From an uncultured cyanobacterium (GTDB lineage Bacteria > Cyanobacteriota > Cyanobacteriia > Cyanobacteriales > Geitlerinemataceae), in assembly GCA_937899645.1 (NCBI GenBank), contig CALCCD010000044.1, positions 1 through 47,691 of the forward strand: a stretch of DNA of 47,691 bases, read 5' to 3'. Shown piece by piece: positions 1-7,604 of this stretch; position 1 is the stretch's first letter, and every line of letters begins with the position of its first letter. A program made the position numbers and the translations under genes. The notes beneath the pieces were generated by a model. That model was not told the origin of the DNA, did not search any database, and saw only the letters and a list, made by a program, of their open reading frames with translations.

Positions 1-31
1 CTCGAACAGGGACTCGAACAGGGACTCGAAC
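1..31 (+). repeat. 12-bp tandem repeat (about 2.5 copies) inside the Rpn-like coding tail
   Basis: CTCGAACAGGGA occurs twice in perfect tandem and is followed by CTCGAAC. It encodes LEQG-LEQG-LE. More copies may lie left of the window. In-frame short repeats in the charged C-terminal linker are common in this family and probably arise by replication slippage. Confidence 0.8.
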
Positions 32-192
32 GAGGCCGCGATCGCGAACGGGAAGAAACGGCACGCAGAATGCTGTCTACCGGATTCGATGTCGAGACGG
101 TGTGCGAAATAGCGCAGTTAGACGTGGCAATCGTGCGCGAGCTAGCCGAAGCGATCGCACAAACCCCGGAAGCGGACGATCGCACTCAGTAG
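1..192 (+). CDS. C-terminal fragment of an Rpn / PD-(D/E)XK nuclease-family protein (cut by window edge)
   Basis: Reading from base 1 in frame 1 gives an uninterrupted 63-residue tail ending at TAG 190-192. It begins LEQGLEQGLERGRDRERE, followed by ARRMLSTGFDVETVCEIAQL. A charged LEQG/LERG coiled segment followed by a short helical motif (ML..GFD..TV..I..L) is the usual C-terminus of the Rpn recombination-promoting nuclease / putative transposase families that are abundant in cyanobacteria. The catalytic part lies outside the window, so the family call is inference from the tail only. The stop codon lies 34 bp from the convergent stop of the pentapeptide-repeat gene. Confidence 0.55.
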   Translation, partial: LEQGLEQGLERGRDREREETARRMLSTGFDVETVCEIAQLDVAIVRELAEAIAQTPEADDRTQ

Positions 193-226
193 CTGTCTGG
201 AAGGAAGCACTGCCCGGTGACTGGTG

Positions 227-1171
227 TTACTCAGTCGTTCCGCCCTCAGCCCTGAAGCGATTTGCGCCCTGGATGCAAGTTTGCCGCAGGTCGGCCCCGA
301 TTAGCCTCGCTCCCTCAAAGCAGGTGGCTTTAAAGGCGATCGTGGGATCGACTGTCTCAAACCAGCCGAAGAATCGCATGTCGCGCGTCAGGGTCAGGTG
401 CATTACGTAGAGGCTGGTCAAGACGATCGCGATCGTCAGCACCGCCAGCAGCATCACACCTAAGGCGATCCGCGACGAACCACCAAACATCATGCGCGCC
501 AGGCGGTCGGTCGCAGCGCGATCGAGGTTCGTAAACAGCATGACGAGCACCGATGCCGCCACCAGTCGATAGCCGCCCAGTAGCTCCGCTAGCGAGAACG
601 CAAAGCTTGCCGAAGCCGCGATAACGAGCGCCAGCGTCCAAACGCCCGAGATCGCCCCGACGAGCACTACGAAAGGCATCATCGCGCTTGCCCCCGGCGC
701 GCCTGCCCGCACGATCGCTTCGATGCTGCCCGTCAGCAGCGTTCCGAGCCAGACGATTCCGAGACCTTTGAGCGCGGCCTCGTCCGGTTCTGGCCGCGTC
801 AGCGTCACGGCCCCGGCGATCGCGCCGATAATCGCGCCGATGCCGCCGAGTTGGGGTTGCAGCACGGGATGGTAAGCGTAGGCGATCGCGATCGCCAGTA
901 GCCGCATCGACAGCCCCGCCCAGAGAACCGCCAGCACCAGCACGGCCCAGTAGGCGAGCGCCCAGAGGCCGCTGGGGCCAAACCTCGCCCCGCAAAAGAT
1001 CGCGCCGCTGAGATCGGCTGCACTGAAGTCCGTACCGCGCAGGTCGGCGTCGCGGAAGTCGGCGTTGGGGAGCTTGGCAAATCGCAGATTGACGCCGCGC
1101 AAATCGACACCGCGAAAGTCGGGCGGGGAAAGCTCGCGGCGGCGGCGGATTTCGGCGGTCGAGATCGGCAT
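227..1171 (-). CDS. Pentapeptide-repeat integral membrane protein
   Basis: A 314-residue protein. The ATG at 1171 (MPISTAEI) is preferred over the upstream in-frame start at 1366, because the extra 65 residues are basic, low in homology signal and overlap the lrgA leader. Residues about 18-58 are pentapeptide repeats of the A(D/N)LxX type (DFRGVDLRGVNLRFAKL, DFRDADLRGTDFSAADL). About 200 residues with six or seven hydrophobic segments follow. The protein ends in a short second pentapeptide stretch (CFEGARLIGADL). Related cyanobacterial membrane proteins, as I recall them, carry a longer C-terminal pentapeptide solenoid, so this copy may be shortened at its 3' end. Function is unknown; pentapeptide solenoids form right-handed beta-helices that usually mediate protein contacts. 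Confidence 0.75.
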   Translation of the reverse strand: MPISTAEIRRRRELSPPDFRGVDLRGVNLRFAKLPNADFRDADLRGTDFSAADLSGAIFCGARFGPSGLWALAYWAVLVLAVLWAGLSMRLLAIAIAYAYHPVLQPQLGGIGAIIGAIAGAVTLTRPEPDEAALKGLGIVWLGTLLTGSIEAIVRAGAPGASAMMPFVVLVGAISGVWTLALVIAASASFAFSLAELLGGYRLVAASVLVMLFTNLDRAATDRLARMMFGGSSRIALGVMLLAVLTIAIVLTSLYVMHLTLTRDMRFFGWFETVDPTIAFKATCFEGARLIGADLRQTCIQGANRFRAEGGTTE

Positions 1172-1366
1172 GATTTTGGTAAGGGAAGGCGGGCGAGACG
1201 ATGGGTTGACCGACTCCCATTGTGAAGAACTGCGGGCCGTTGCAACGATCGCGAAGGCGAAGAGGTTACAGAATTTAAGATGCCCGCGACGCCGATCGCG
1301 GACTTGGCTGGACTCGGGTTCGAGCTTGCCACACGGACTTTTTTTGGAGCGATCGCAACCAAACAA

Positions 1367-1735
1367 ATGAACTTTCTCAATGGGATTACAGTACTGCTTC
1401 TCTACGAGCTGGCCGGTGAAGTGACGACGGCTTTTTTACAGCTCCCAGTTCCCGGCCCGGTGATGGGCATGACCTTTCTGTTCTTGACCTTGCTCTTACG
1501 CCACAAAACGCCCACGTCGGTCGGTACGGCGTCTTCGGCGCTGCTCGGTCATTTTTCGCTGCTGTTCGTTCCCGCCGGGGTGGGACTGATCGACCACTTG
1601 GATCGGGTTGCCAACGAGTGGCTGCCGATCGGCTTGACCCTGATGCTGAGCAGCACGATCGCGATGGTTTTCACCGCTGCGACAATGTCGGCGACGACGG
1701 CCCTGCTCTCGAAAAGGAGCGCAAAAAATGTTTAA
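1367..1735 (+). CDS. lrgA: LrgA/CidA-family holin-like membrane protein
   Basis: A 122-residue protein with about four hydrophobic helices. The family signature LPVPGPVMGM lies at about residues 26-35 and LLFVPAGVGL in the middle, which matches CidA/LrgA proteins (110-150 aa). The ATG at 1367 is chosen because it places MNFLNG directly before the first helix; the ORF extends upstream only with non-membrane sequence. The gene overlaps lrgB by 8 bp, so the two are probably translationally coupled. In Gram-positive bacteria LrgAB modulates murein hydrolase activity and metabolite export. The plant chloroplast glycolate/glycerate transporter PLGG1 is an LrgA-LrgB fusion, which makes a photorespiratory metabolite transporter a reasonable alternative role here. 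Confidence 0.85.
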   Translation: MNFLNGITVLLLYELAGEVTTAFLQLPVPGPVMGMTFLFLTLLLRHKTPTSVGTASSALLGHFSLLFVPAGVGLIDHLDRVANEWLPIGLTLMLSSTIAMVFTAATMSATTALLSKRSAKNV

Positions 1736-2450
1736 TTCCGACGCCACAACGATTTGGGTGTATCTGTCCGCCTCGCCGCTGACCGGCATTACCATCACCC
1801 TCGTGGCCTACGGCCTCGCCGATCGGCTGTATACCCGAGCCGATCGCAACCAACTGCTCAATCCGCTGGTTGTTTCCGTCGCGCTGCTGATTGTCTTTCT
1901 CATGGCGACGGACACGTCCTACGAGGCGTACTTCGAGGGCGGACAGTTCGTGCACTTTCTGCTCGGCCCCGCGACCGTGGCCTTGGCCGTACCGCTATAC
2001 GAGCAGATTTCTCGGCTGAGGAAAATTTGGCTGTCCGTGTCGATTTCGCTGGCGCTAGGCGTTACGGTCAGCACGGTGTGTTCGATCGCGATCGCGCGGC
2101 TGCTGGGAGCGAGCGCGCAAACGCAACTGTCGATCGCGCCCAAATCCGTAACGACGCCGGTGGCGATGGCGATTTCCAAACAGATCGGTGGACTGCCGTC
2201 TCTAACGGCAGTTTTGGTGGTGATTACGGGGATTTTTGGCTCGATCGTCGGCCTGCGGCTGCTGCGGCTGATAGGCATCCGCGACGACAGCGTCAAGGGC
2301 ATTGCGATGGGGCTAACCGCGCACGGTCTGGGGACGGCGTCTTCGCTTCAGGTCAGCGCGGAGATGGGAGCGTTTTCCGGATTGGCGATGGCGCTGTCGG
2401 CGCTGTTTGCGTCCGTTCTCGTGCCCTGGATTGTCGGGCTGTTGGGCTAG
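1728..2450 (+). CDS. lrgB: LrgB-family membrane protein
   Basis: A 240-residue, multi-helix membrane protein. The conserved LrgB block LLGPATVALAVPLYEQ sits at about residues 78-93. The family signature SIAPKSVTTPVAMAIS follows at about 135-150, and the C-terminal AHGLGTASS motif is present. The length matches LrgB (about 230 aa). The start ATG at 1728 lies inside the end of lrgA (overlap 1728-1735), indicating one transcript and coupled translation. LrgA and LrgB act together in the cytoplasmic membrane. By analogy with plastid PLGG1 the pair could move glycolate/glycerate, which is inference. The next gene, ppiB, is convergent and has its own terminator. Confidence 0.88.
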   Translation: MFNSDATTIWVYLSASPLTGITITLVAYGLADRLYTRADRNQLLNPLVVSVALLIVFLMATDTSYEAYFEGGQFVHFLLGPATVALAVPLYEQISRLRKIWLSVSISLALGVTVSTVCSIAIARLLGASAQTQLSIAPKSVTTPVAMAISKQIGGLPSLTAVLVVITGIFGSIVGLRLLRLIGIRDDSVKGIAMGLTAHGLGTASSLQVSAEMGAFSGLAMALSALFASVLVPWIVGLLG

Positions 2451-2491
2451 GGCTCGCGTTTTGCTTAACAGCCACCGATGTGCGCCCATTC

Positions 2492-2524
2492 AAAAGCCCC
2501 GCTCTCGTCTCACGAAAGCAGGGC
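2492..2524 (-). terminator. Rho-independent terminator of the cyclophilin gene
   Basis: On the minus strand a 13-bp stem (arms at 2512-2524 and 2496-2508, fully paired if G-U is allowed) closes a 3-nt loop and is followed by TTTT at 2495-2492. It lies 47 bp past the cyclophilin stop and between two convergent genes. Confidence 0.75.
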
Positions 2525-2570
2525 CACGACCTTATTGCAGATCGGCGCGATCGACGCTTTTAAGATCTCT

Positions 2571-2993
2571 CTAGTCCTTAACGACCGTAACCGATTTGAT
2601 TTTGTCGCCTTGGCGGATAGCGTTGACTACGTCCATATCTTCCGTTTTACCAAAGACCGTGTGGACGCCGTCCAGGTGGGGCTGCGGCGAGTGGCACACG
2701 AAGAACTGACTGCCGCCAGTGTTGCGACCGGCGTGGGCCATCGATAGCGAACCCGCCTGGTGCTTGTTGTCGTTGATTTCGCAGTCGATGGTGTAGCCCG
2801 GGCCGCCAGTTCCGGTTCCTTTTGGGCAGCCACCTTGGATCACGAAGTTGGGGATGACGCGGTGGAAGTTCAGGCCGTTGTAGAAGCCGTCTTCGATCAG
2901 CTTGGTGAAGTTGGCGACGGTGTTGGGGGCGGCGTCGTCGAAAAAGGCGATGTTAATCGTCCCTTTATCGGTTTCCATAATGGCTTTGGTCAC
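2571..2993 (-). CDS. ppiB: Cyclophilin-type peptidyl-prolyl cis-trans isomerase
   Basis: A 140-residue single-domain cyclophilin without a signal peptide, so cytoplasmic. It starts with [13 protein letters not shown], typical of the short bacterial B-type. Active-site signatures are visible: [14 protein letters not shown] at about residues 42-55 (catalytic Arg45, Gln53), GSLSMAH and GGSQFF, then [12 protein letters not shown]. The enzyme catalyses cis-trans isomerisation of prolyl bonds during protein folding. The position usually occupied by Trp in eukaryotic cyclophilins is His-Leu here, as in many bacterial PpiB proteins known to bind cyclosporin weakly. It is monocistronic, followed by the terminator at 2492-2524, and divergent from the RNA methyltransferase gene. 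Confidence 0.93.
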   Translation of the reverse strand: MTKAIMETDKGTINIAFFDDAAPNTVANFTKLIEDGFYNGLNFHRVIPNFVIQGGCPKGTGTGGPGYTIDCEINDNKHQAGSLSMAHAGRNTGGSQFFVCHSPQPHLDGVHTVFGKTEDMDVVNAIRQGDKIKSVTVVKD

Positions 2994-3177
2994 GGTCGTT
3001 ATCTCTCGCGTGGGTGGGTGTTCTTGCTAAAGCGCGGGAATGGGCGATCGCCCGGCGATCGTTACGATTTTCTGGTAATCGATCGCGGATGCGCTTTAGG
3101 CGACTTATCTTAACGTATTGGTTTCCTGACGTAGGCCCGTTCGGCTGAGCGCTCGACCTATTTTCTCGTTTCGCCCT

Positions 3178-4311
3178 ATGACCCCATCTGCTTCTCGGCC
3201 TTACTTCGCTACCGTTGCCCGAGGTCTCGAGCCGATCGCAGCGCGCGAGTTGCAGGGGCTCGGCGCGAGCGATATCGCCGAAGACTATATGGGCGTGCAT
3301 TTCAGCGGCGATCGCGAGCTGCTTTACCGCGCTAACCTCTGGATGCGAACCAGCTTTCGGATCCTCCAGCCCCTGCGCGAGTTCGGCTGCAACGACGTAC
3401 GGGAACTGTACGACAACGTGAAGGCGATCGCCTGGGAAGACGTTCTTTCGCCAGACAAGACCCTGGCAGTGCGGGCGACGGGCGGCAACGAAGCGCTCAA
3501 CCACACTCACTTCACGGCGCTGAAAGTCAAGGAGGGCATCGTCGATCGCCAGTGGAAGCAGTTCGGCACGCGATCGAGCGTCGATCGCGATCGGCCTGAT
3601 GTAGCAGTGAACCTGCACGTGCATCGCGATCGAGCCGTTCTCAGCCTCGACAGCTCCGGCGACAGCCTGCACCGACGCGGCTATCGTCCGGCGATCGGCG
3701 CTGCCCCGCTCAAGGAAACCCTGGCCGCTGCGCTGTTATCGTTGGCAGACTACGATCCGAGCTTGCCGCTGATCGATCCGATGTGCGGCTCGGGGACGAT
3801 CGCCCTGGAGGCCGGGATGCAGGCGCGCAATATCGCCCCCGGTCTTTCCCGCGAGGAGTTCGGGTTTATGGGCTGGGAGGATTTCGACGCCGATCTGTGG
3901 GATCGCGTTTGCGATGAGGCGATCGCTCAGCAGCGACCCGCCCCCGCGCCGATCTACGCCAGCGATATCGATCCGAGCGTTCTCGGACAGGCGAAATACA
4001 ACGCCGAGCTGTGCGGCCTCGACTCGACGATCGAGCTAGCCGTGCGCGACGTGCGCGACCTGGAAGCACCGAGCGATCGCGGCATTTTGATTTGCAACCC
4101 ACCCTACGGCGAGCGCCTCGGCGAGGTCGAAGAGCTGGGCTACTTCTACAAGCGGTTCGGCGACGTACTCAAGCAGCGCTTTAAAGGCTGGGTGGCCTAT
4201 ATCCTGACGACCAAGCCTCTCTCGAAGCGGGTCGGGCTGCGCGCCGCCAAGCGCTTCGCGATCGACAACGGCGGGCTGGCCTGCACGCTGCTGCGTTACG
4301 AGCTGTACTGA
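3178..4311 (+). CDS. THUMP-domain class I RNA methyltransferase (RlmL N-terminal/UPF0020 type)
   Basis: A 377-residue protein. Residues about 8-160 form a THUMP RNA-binding region (YFATVARGLEPIAARELQ at the start). Residues about 170-377 form the UPF0020 methyltransferase fold. The SAM-binding loop is IDPMCGSGTIALEAG (Asp200 onward), and the catalytic NPPY motif is at 307-310 (NPPYGERLG). NPPY indicates methylation of an exocyclic base nitrogen. In E. coli the equivalent half of RlmL makes m2G2445 in 23S rRNA; this cyanobacterial protein lacks the second RlmK half, as is usual outside enterobacteria. The substrate is inferred, not seen. The ATG at 3178 begins just before the conserved N-terminal beta strand. 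It is transcribed away from ppiB. Confidence 0.85.
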   Translation: MTPSASRPYFATVARGLEPIAARELQGLGASDIAEDYMGVHFSGDRELLYRANLWMRTSFRILQPLREFGCNDVRELYDNVKAIAWEDVLSPDKTLAVRATGGNEALNHTHFTALKVKEGIVDRQWKQFGTRSSVDRDRPDVAVNLHVHRDRAVLSLDSSGDSLHRRGYRPAIGAAPLKETLAAALLSLADYDPSLPLIDPMCGSGTIALEAGMQARNIAPGLSREEFGFMGWEDFDADLWDRVCDEAIAQQRPAPAPIYASDIDPSVLGQAKYNAELCGLDSTIELAVRDVRDLEAPSDRGILICNPPYGERLGEVEELGYFYKRFGDVLKQRFKGWVAYILTTKPLSKRVGLRAAKRFAIDNGGLACTLLRYELY

Positions 4312-4474
4312 TGACCCGATAGCAGCTTTTTTCAGAGCTGACGGTTTTAGCGCGCGCGCGCGGGATTTTTCGCGTTCCGCCCGTGCCACCGACCGCCCGA
4401 AATCGGCTTCTGACAAAGTTTCGAGCATCCTCATCGAAAATTCATAATTTTTGTAACGATGGGCCGGTGTTCTC

Positions 4475-4617
4475 TGCTACACTTTGCCCTGAATGAAGAA
4501 ATAACTCGTGCGCAAGTGCGACTTGGGAACATGTTTCGTTAATTTCCTCATTGCTACGTGATTGGTTAATTGTTTGGTTTTTTGCGGTCGGCCTTGGTGA
4601 AGGTTGGCCGCTTTTTA
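4475..4617 (+). ncRNA. Candidate small RNA or orphan leader between the methyltransferase and DUF4278 genes
   Basis: An extended -10 element TGCTACACT (4475-4483) would start a transcript near 4490. A good rho-independent terminator ends at about 4617, giving an RNA of about 128 nt with no long reading frame. Inside are a small hairpin with a GCAA tetraloop (around 4511-4526) and the near-palindrome GGGAACATGTTTC around 4529-4541. No convincing -35 is seen at normal spacing. The Yfr1 signature ACTCCTCACAC is absent. It could also be a leader whose downstream gene has been lost. Expression data are needed to settle it. Confidence 0.35.
4584..4617 (+). terminator. Rho-independent terminator closing the candidate small RNA
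   Basis: A 10-bp stem (arms 4584-4593 and 4602-4611, three G-U pairs) with an 8-nt loop is followed by TTTTTA. No plus-strand gene ends just upstream (the methyltransferase stops 270 bp earlier), so it most likely terminates a separate short transcript. Confidence 0.7.
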
Positions 4618-4681
4618 TGGCGATCGGTATGCAGAAATTGCAATGGATCGCAGCGCTAAACGATCGTTAAGGTTGGGGAGC

Positions 4682-4710
4682 TTGACACACCACCTTGCTT
4701 TCTGTATAAA
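4682..4710 (+). promoter_or_regulatory. Consensus sigma-70-type promoter of the DUF4278 gene
   Basis: A perfect -35 hexamer TTGACA (4682-4687), a 17-bp spacer and TATAAA (4705-4710) make this the most consensus-like promoter I found in the window. The transcript would start near 4717, giving a 5' leader of about 145 nt before the ATG at 4862. Confidence 0.8.
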
Positions 4711-4771
4711 TAGACACAGAAACGAAATCGTTCATCCCGACAGCGCCGTGCGCTACTGGGACGGAAGTAGC

Positions 4772-4803
4772 GAGATACCTCCCGTTTGACGGGAAAATAT
4801 CTC
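4772..4803 (+). promoter_or_regulatory. Hairpin in the 5' leader of the DUF4278 gene
   Basis: Nested inverted repeats: outer arms GAGATA (4772-4777) and TATCTC (4798-4803), inner arms CCCG (4781-4784) and CGGG (4790-4793) around loop TTTGA. It lies within the predicted leader, 45 nt before a strong Shine-Dalgarno sequence (AAGGAGG, 4848-4854). It may control message stability or translation. It does not match a riboswitch I know. Confidence 0.4.
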
Positions 4804-4861
4804 CGAAGGAACGCGCCTCATTTCTTCAAAGCACAACTTCCCTGTTGAAGGAGGCGAAACT

Positions 4862-5035
4862 ATGAAACTGACCTACCGTGGTGTGGCTTACCAAGAAAAC
4901 GCAGCCCGCGTCGAAGCGCAAACCGTGGAACAAGCGGGTAAATATCGCGGCGTTGAGTTCGCGATCGAACAGCACTCCGCCAAAAGCCCGCATGCCCGCC
5001 AACCGATGAAATATCGTGGCGTAGCCATCGATTAG
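4862..5035 (+). CDS. DUF4278 small protein with two YRGV motifs
   Basis: A 57-residue protein beginning MKLTYRGVAYQ and ending MKYRGVAID. The K-L-x-Y-R-G opening is the hallmark of DUF4278, a short family confined largely to cyanobacteria. Two further YRGV copies (residues about 28-31 and 51-54) make it repetitive. A strong ribosome-binding site (AAGGAGG), a consensus promoter and a clean terminator all flank it, so it is very likely a highly expressed monocistronic gene. There is no membrane segment or cysteine. The function of the family is unknown to me; its expression signals suggest an abundant, perhaps stress-responsive protein, which is inference. Confidence 0.85.
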   Translation: MKLTYRGVAYQENAARVEAQTVEQAGKYRGVEFAIEQHSAKSPHARQPMKYRGVAID

Positions 5036-5118
5036 TCAGCAGTGGCTCGACATCCGCGAGCGAGCCACGACGGCATCTACCACGATCGCGCGGAAATACC
5101 CACTGATAGACACAAATA

Positions 5119-5152
5119 AAGCGCGTTGAGCGATCTAGCTCAGCGCGCTTTT
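5119..5152 (+). terminator. Rho-independent terminator of the DUF4278 gene
   Basis: A 13-bp stem (arms 5119-5131 and 5138-5150, one G-U pair) with loop GATCTA, ending in a short T tract. It lies 83 bp after the DUF4278 stop. The rest of 5036-5352 shows no gene or other signal I can support. Confidence 0.8.
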
Positions 5153-5352
5153 CATATGTTTGAAGTCTGGCTTTGAAGTCTGGCTCTACAGCCATTCGAC
5201 TCAAGGATGAGGCGTGCGGGCTAACCAGCGTTTTCCCAAGCCCGCACTATTCGCTTCGCAAAAGCTCCGCCAACAACTACGCTCAGCGCTCTTTGACTCG
5301 ATCTCACCTTTAAGTAAGACGACTATAAAATTCGGACTCCTGAGGCGATGGA

Positions 5353-7545
5353 CTACACCAGCGCCGCCGCGCGATCGGCCATCGCCTCAGCCGTGATGCC
5401 ATTGAGGCCCATCACCGCCGCAGCGCCCGCCGCCGTTTCGCCGCGCTTCCAGGCGAACATGTCGCGCGGAGCCGTCGATCGCAGCATCACCGGCTCCAGC
5501 ATGGCGCTGGTTCCGCCCGTGACGCCCAGCAGCGCGTCGCCGCCGAACAGCTCGGCGAACTTGGCGTCGTCGATAAAGCCCGTGTCGGCCTCGGAGCAGG
5601 CCTCTGCCGCTACGTCGGTCGGGCGGTAGAGGCGACGCGGGTTGACCACGGCAACGATTTTCGAGCCGATACCTTTCTCGGCCAGAGCGGCGGCGGCTTC
5701 GTAGACCGGGTTCAGCACCATATCGCCAACGACCGCGAACGTTACGACCTTGTCGCCCGCCGTCTCTTGCAGCACGATCGCGCCTTCATCGATCGCCTGG
5801 CGGGTTTGCGCCAGCGTCGTGCGGATCGGCAGCGGCGACTTGCTGGCTGTAATCGTGATGCCCTTGTTGCGCTGACCCAGCGCCCACTCGTAGCAAGCCT
5901 GGATGCCGTTGGCGTCGATCGGGAACAGCGGGAAGATATTGCCGTTGCGCATCATGCCCGCGAAGTAGTTCTCGATTTCGGGGCGCTGGTGCGTCCAGCC
6001 GTTGCGGCCTTGTTCCAGCGCGCCCGCCGTAAACAGGCAGACCGTGGCGGGCGTCGGACGGCGCAGCTCGGCCATCGCTTGAGTCACCGTTTGCCAGATC
6101 GGCAGGCCGTTGATCGCAAACGACTCGTAGGAACACCAGAGCGATCGCGCCCCGAACAGCGCCTGACCCGCCGCCAGACCGGCGCACGCATCTTCACTTA
6201 GCGGCTCGTACACCTGACCGCCGGGACGCTGGAAGTAAGTTTCGTCCACGGTGGGGTGAACGATATTTAGTGCAACGTTGATGTTATTGATGCCCGAGGC
6301 AGCGTTACCGTCGGCGTTGGTGACGACGAAATCCGGGTCGGCTTTACCGACATGGCCGACCAGCTCGCCCATCGCGGTGGTGGCGATTTGCTTGTCGCCG
6401 ATCGCGAACTCGTTCAGCGGCAACGACCCAAGGTCGGGCAGGGCGCGCGTCGATTCGGTCACGGCCACGTCCGAGGCTTTGCCGCCACCGGCGCGGCTGT
6501 AGTTTTCGCGCACCAGTTCCCAAGCGTCCGGCGTCAGCGCCAGCGACTCGAGAGCGTTGGCGATGTAATCCTTCTCGACGGTGTCACCGGGATAAAGGTT
6601 GTGAGACTGCGCGCCACGCTTGTGGACGCCCGCGCCCTTGAGCTGCTTGACGATCAGCACCGTCAGCGTGCCGCCCAGCGCCGACTTGGCCGCTTCGTCC
6701 ACAGCCGTCAGCATCGCTTGGCCGAACTTGAGGCGGGCTTCGGTTCCGAAGCGAGTGCTATCGACGTACGCGCCCTCTTGGTTGGCATCGTCGTAATCTT
6801 TGGCGTCGAGCAGGATGATTTTTTTAAATCCGTTGCCTTCCCAGTAGGCCACCATCTCTTCGTTAGTTTTGGTGGAAACCATGCTGTGGTGCTCTTGGCT
6901 AAAGCCGTTCCAGACCAGCACCGGCAGGAAGTTCGTGACTTCGGGGTAGCTGGTGTTGAAGTGACCGAAGCTACTCGTAATGTAGGGTTCGCCCAGGCCG
7001 CCGTCGCCGATCGTCACGGGGAAGAGCGTGCCGGGGTTGAGCTTCGCGCCGGACATCGCGAAGTGCTGACCCTGACCGAGGGGGCCAGCGGGAGCCAGCA
7101 GGCCGGGGATTTGACCCGACAGGTGGCCGAGAAGACCGTGGGTTTCGCGGAAGCGATCGCAGAGATCCTGCACGGTGTTGATGCCCATATCTTCTAAGGA
7201 CTTATCCAGGAAGACGTTGCTGTAGTAGCCGGGAGCGTGGTGACCGACTTCGGTACAGATATTTTTGTAGCCCAGCATGACCAGCGCGGCGATCGCGTCG
7301 GCGCTGCTGGCAAAACCACCGGGGTGTCCCGAGGCTTTGGCGCTGGTGATTTGGAGCGTCAGGTAGCGCAGCGCGTCGGCGGCGAGCAGGGTTTGGTAGG
7401 CGGCGGCGGGATCGCTGGGATCGGCGATCGCGGTCTGTCCGGCGGCGATCGCGGGGGCTTTGGCGTAGGTCTCAAAGCCGGGGAGCGTCTCGGCGAGGTG
7501 CGTCATCCCCTGACAAAAGGCGGGGGCAGTCGTCGAGCTGGGCAT
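5353..7545 (-). CDS. Transketolase/phosphoketolase-like thiamine-diphosphate enzyme
   Basis: A 730-residue protein. The N-terminal half looks like transketolase: SGHPGGFASS at about residues 72-81, then GPLGQGQHFAMSG, then the thiamine-diphosphate loop GDGGLGE with the expected downstream Asn. The C-terminal half carries GRNGWTHQRPEIENY and PIDANG, which parallel the HNGFSHQDP and PPDAN signatures of phosphoketolase (XFP). This combination resembles the second, atypical phosphoketolase-like protein of cyanobacteria (as I recall, Synechocystis Sll0529) rather than classic XFP or Tkt. A phosphoketolase would split xylulose-5-P or fructose-6-P to acetyl-phosphate; here that activity is inference. 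The upstream inverted repeat at 7605-7638 may be regulatory. The ATG at 7545 gives a normal length for the family. Confidence 0.75.
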   Translation of the reverse strand: MPSSTTAPAFCQGMTHLAETLPGFETYAKAPAIAAGQTAIADPSDPAAAYQTLLAADALRYLTLQITSAKASGHPGGFASSADAIAALVMLGYKNICTEVGHHAPGYYSNVFLDKSLEDMGINTVQDLCDRFRETHGLLGHLSGQIPGLLAPAGPLGQGQHFAMSGAKLNPGTLFPVTIGDGGLGEPYITSSFGHFNTSYPEVTNFLPVLVWNGFSQEHHSMVSTKTNEEMVAYWEGNGFKKIILLDAKDYDDANQEGAYVDSTRFGTEARLKFGQAMLTAVDEAAKSALGGTLTVLIVKQLKGAGVHKRGAQSHNLYPGDTVEKDYIANALESLALTPDAWELVRENYSRAGGGKASDVAVTESTRALPDLGSLPLNEFAIGDKQIATTAMGELVGHVGKADPDFVVTNADGNAASGINNINVALNIVHPTVDETYFQRPGGQVYEPLSEDACAGLAAGQALFGARSLWCSYESFAINGLPIWQTVTQAMAELRRPTPATVCLFTAGALEQGRNGWTHQRPEIENYFAGMMRNGNIFPLFPIDANGIQACYEWALGQRNKGITITASKSPLPIRTTLAQTRQAIDEGAIVLQETAGDKVVTFAVVGDMVLNPVYEAAAALAEKGIGSKIVAVVNPRRLYRPTDVAAEACSEADTGFIDDAKFAELFGGDALLGVTGGTSAMLEPVMLRSTAPRDMFAWKRGETAAGAAAVMGLNGITAEAMADRAAALV

Positions 7546-7604
7546 AGCGATCTCCTCTCTTGGGTTCGGCGGTCAAAAATGTAAGAACATTTTCACATTC
7601 TGAG

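Noticed and set aside
1-192. Intact mobile element at the left edge
   Set aside because: Only a C-terminal tail of an Rpn-like protein is present, with no terminal inverted repeats or target duplication visible.
357-1220. 287-residue alternative frame overlapping the pentapeptide-repeat gene
   Set aside because: Arg-rich composition without motifs; the other minus-strand frame has true pentapeptide repeats and membrane helices.
1305-1330. GGTTCGAG sequence suggesting a tRNA T-arm
   Set aside because: No flanking 5-bp stem, anticodon arm or acceptor stem can be drawn. I found no tRNA elsewhere in the window either.
6352-7197. 281-residue plus-strand frame opposite the transketolase-like gene
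   Set aside because: Lacks recognisable motifs or start signals, and the minus strand carries thiamine-diphosphate enzyme signatures throughout.
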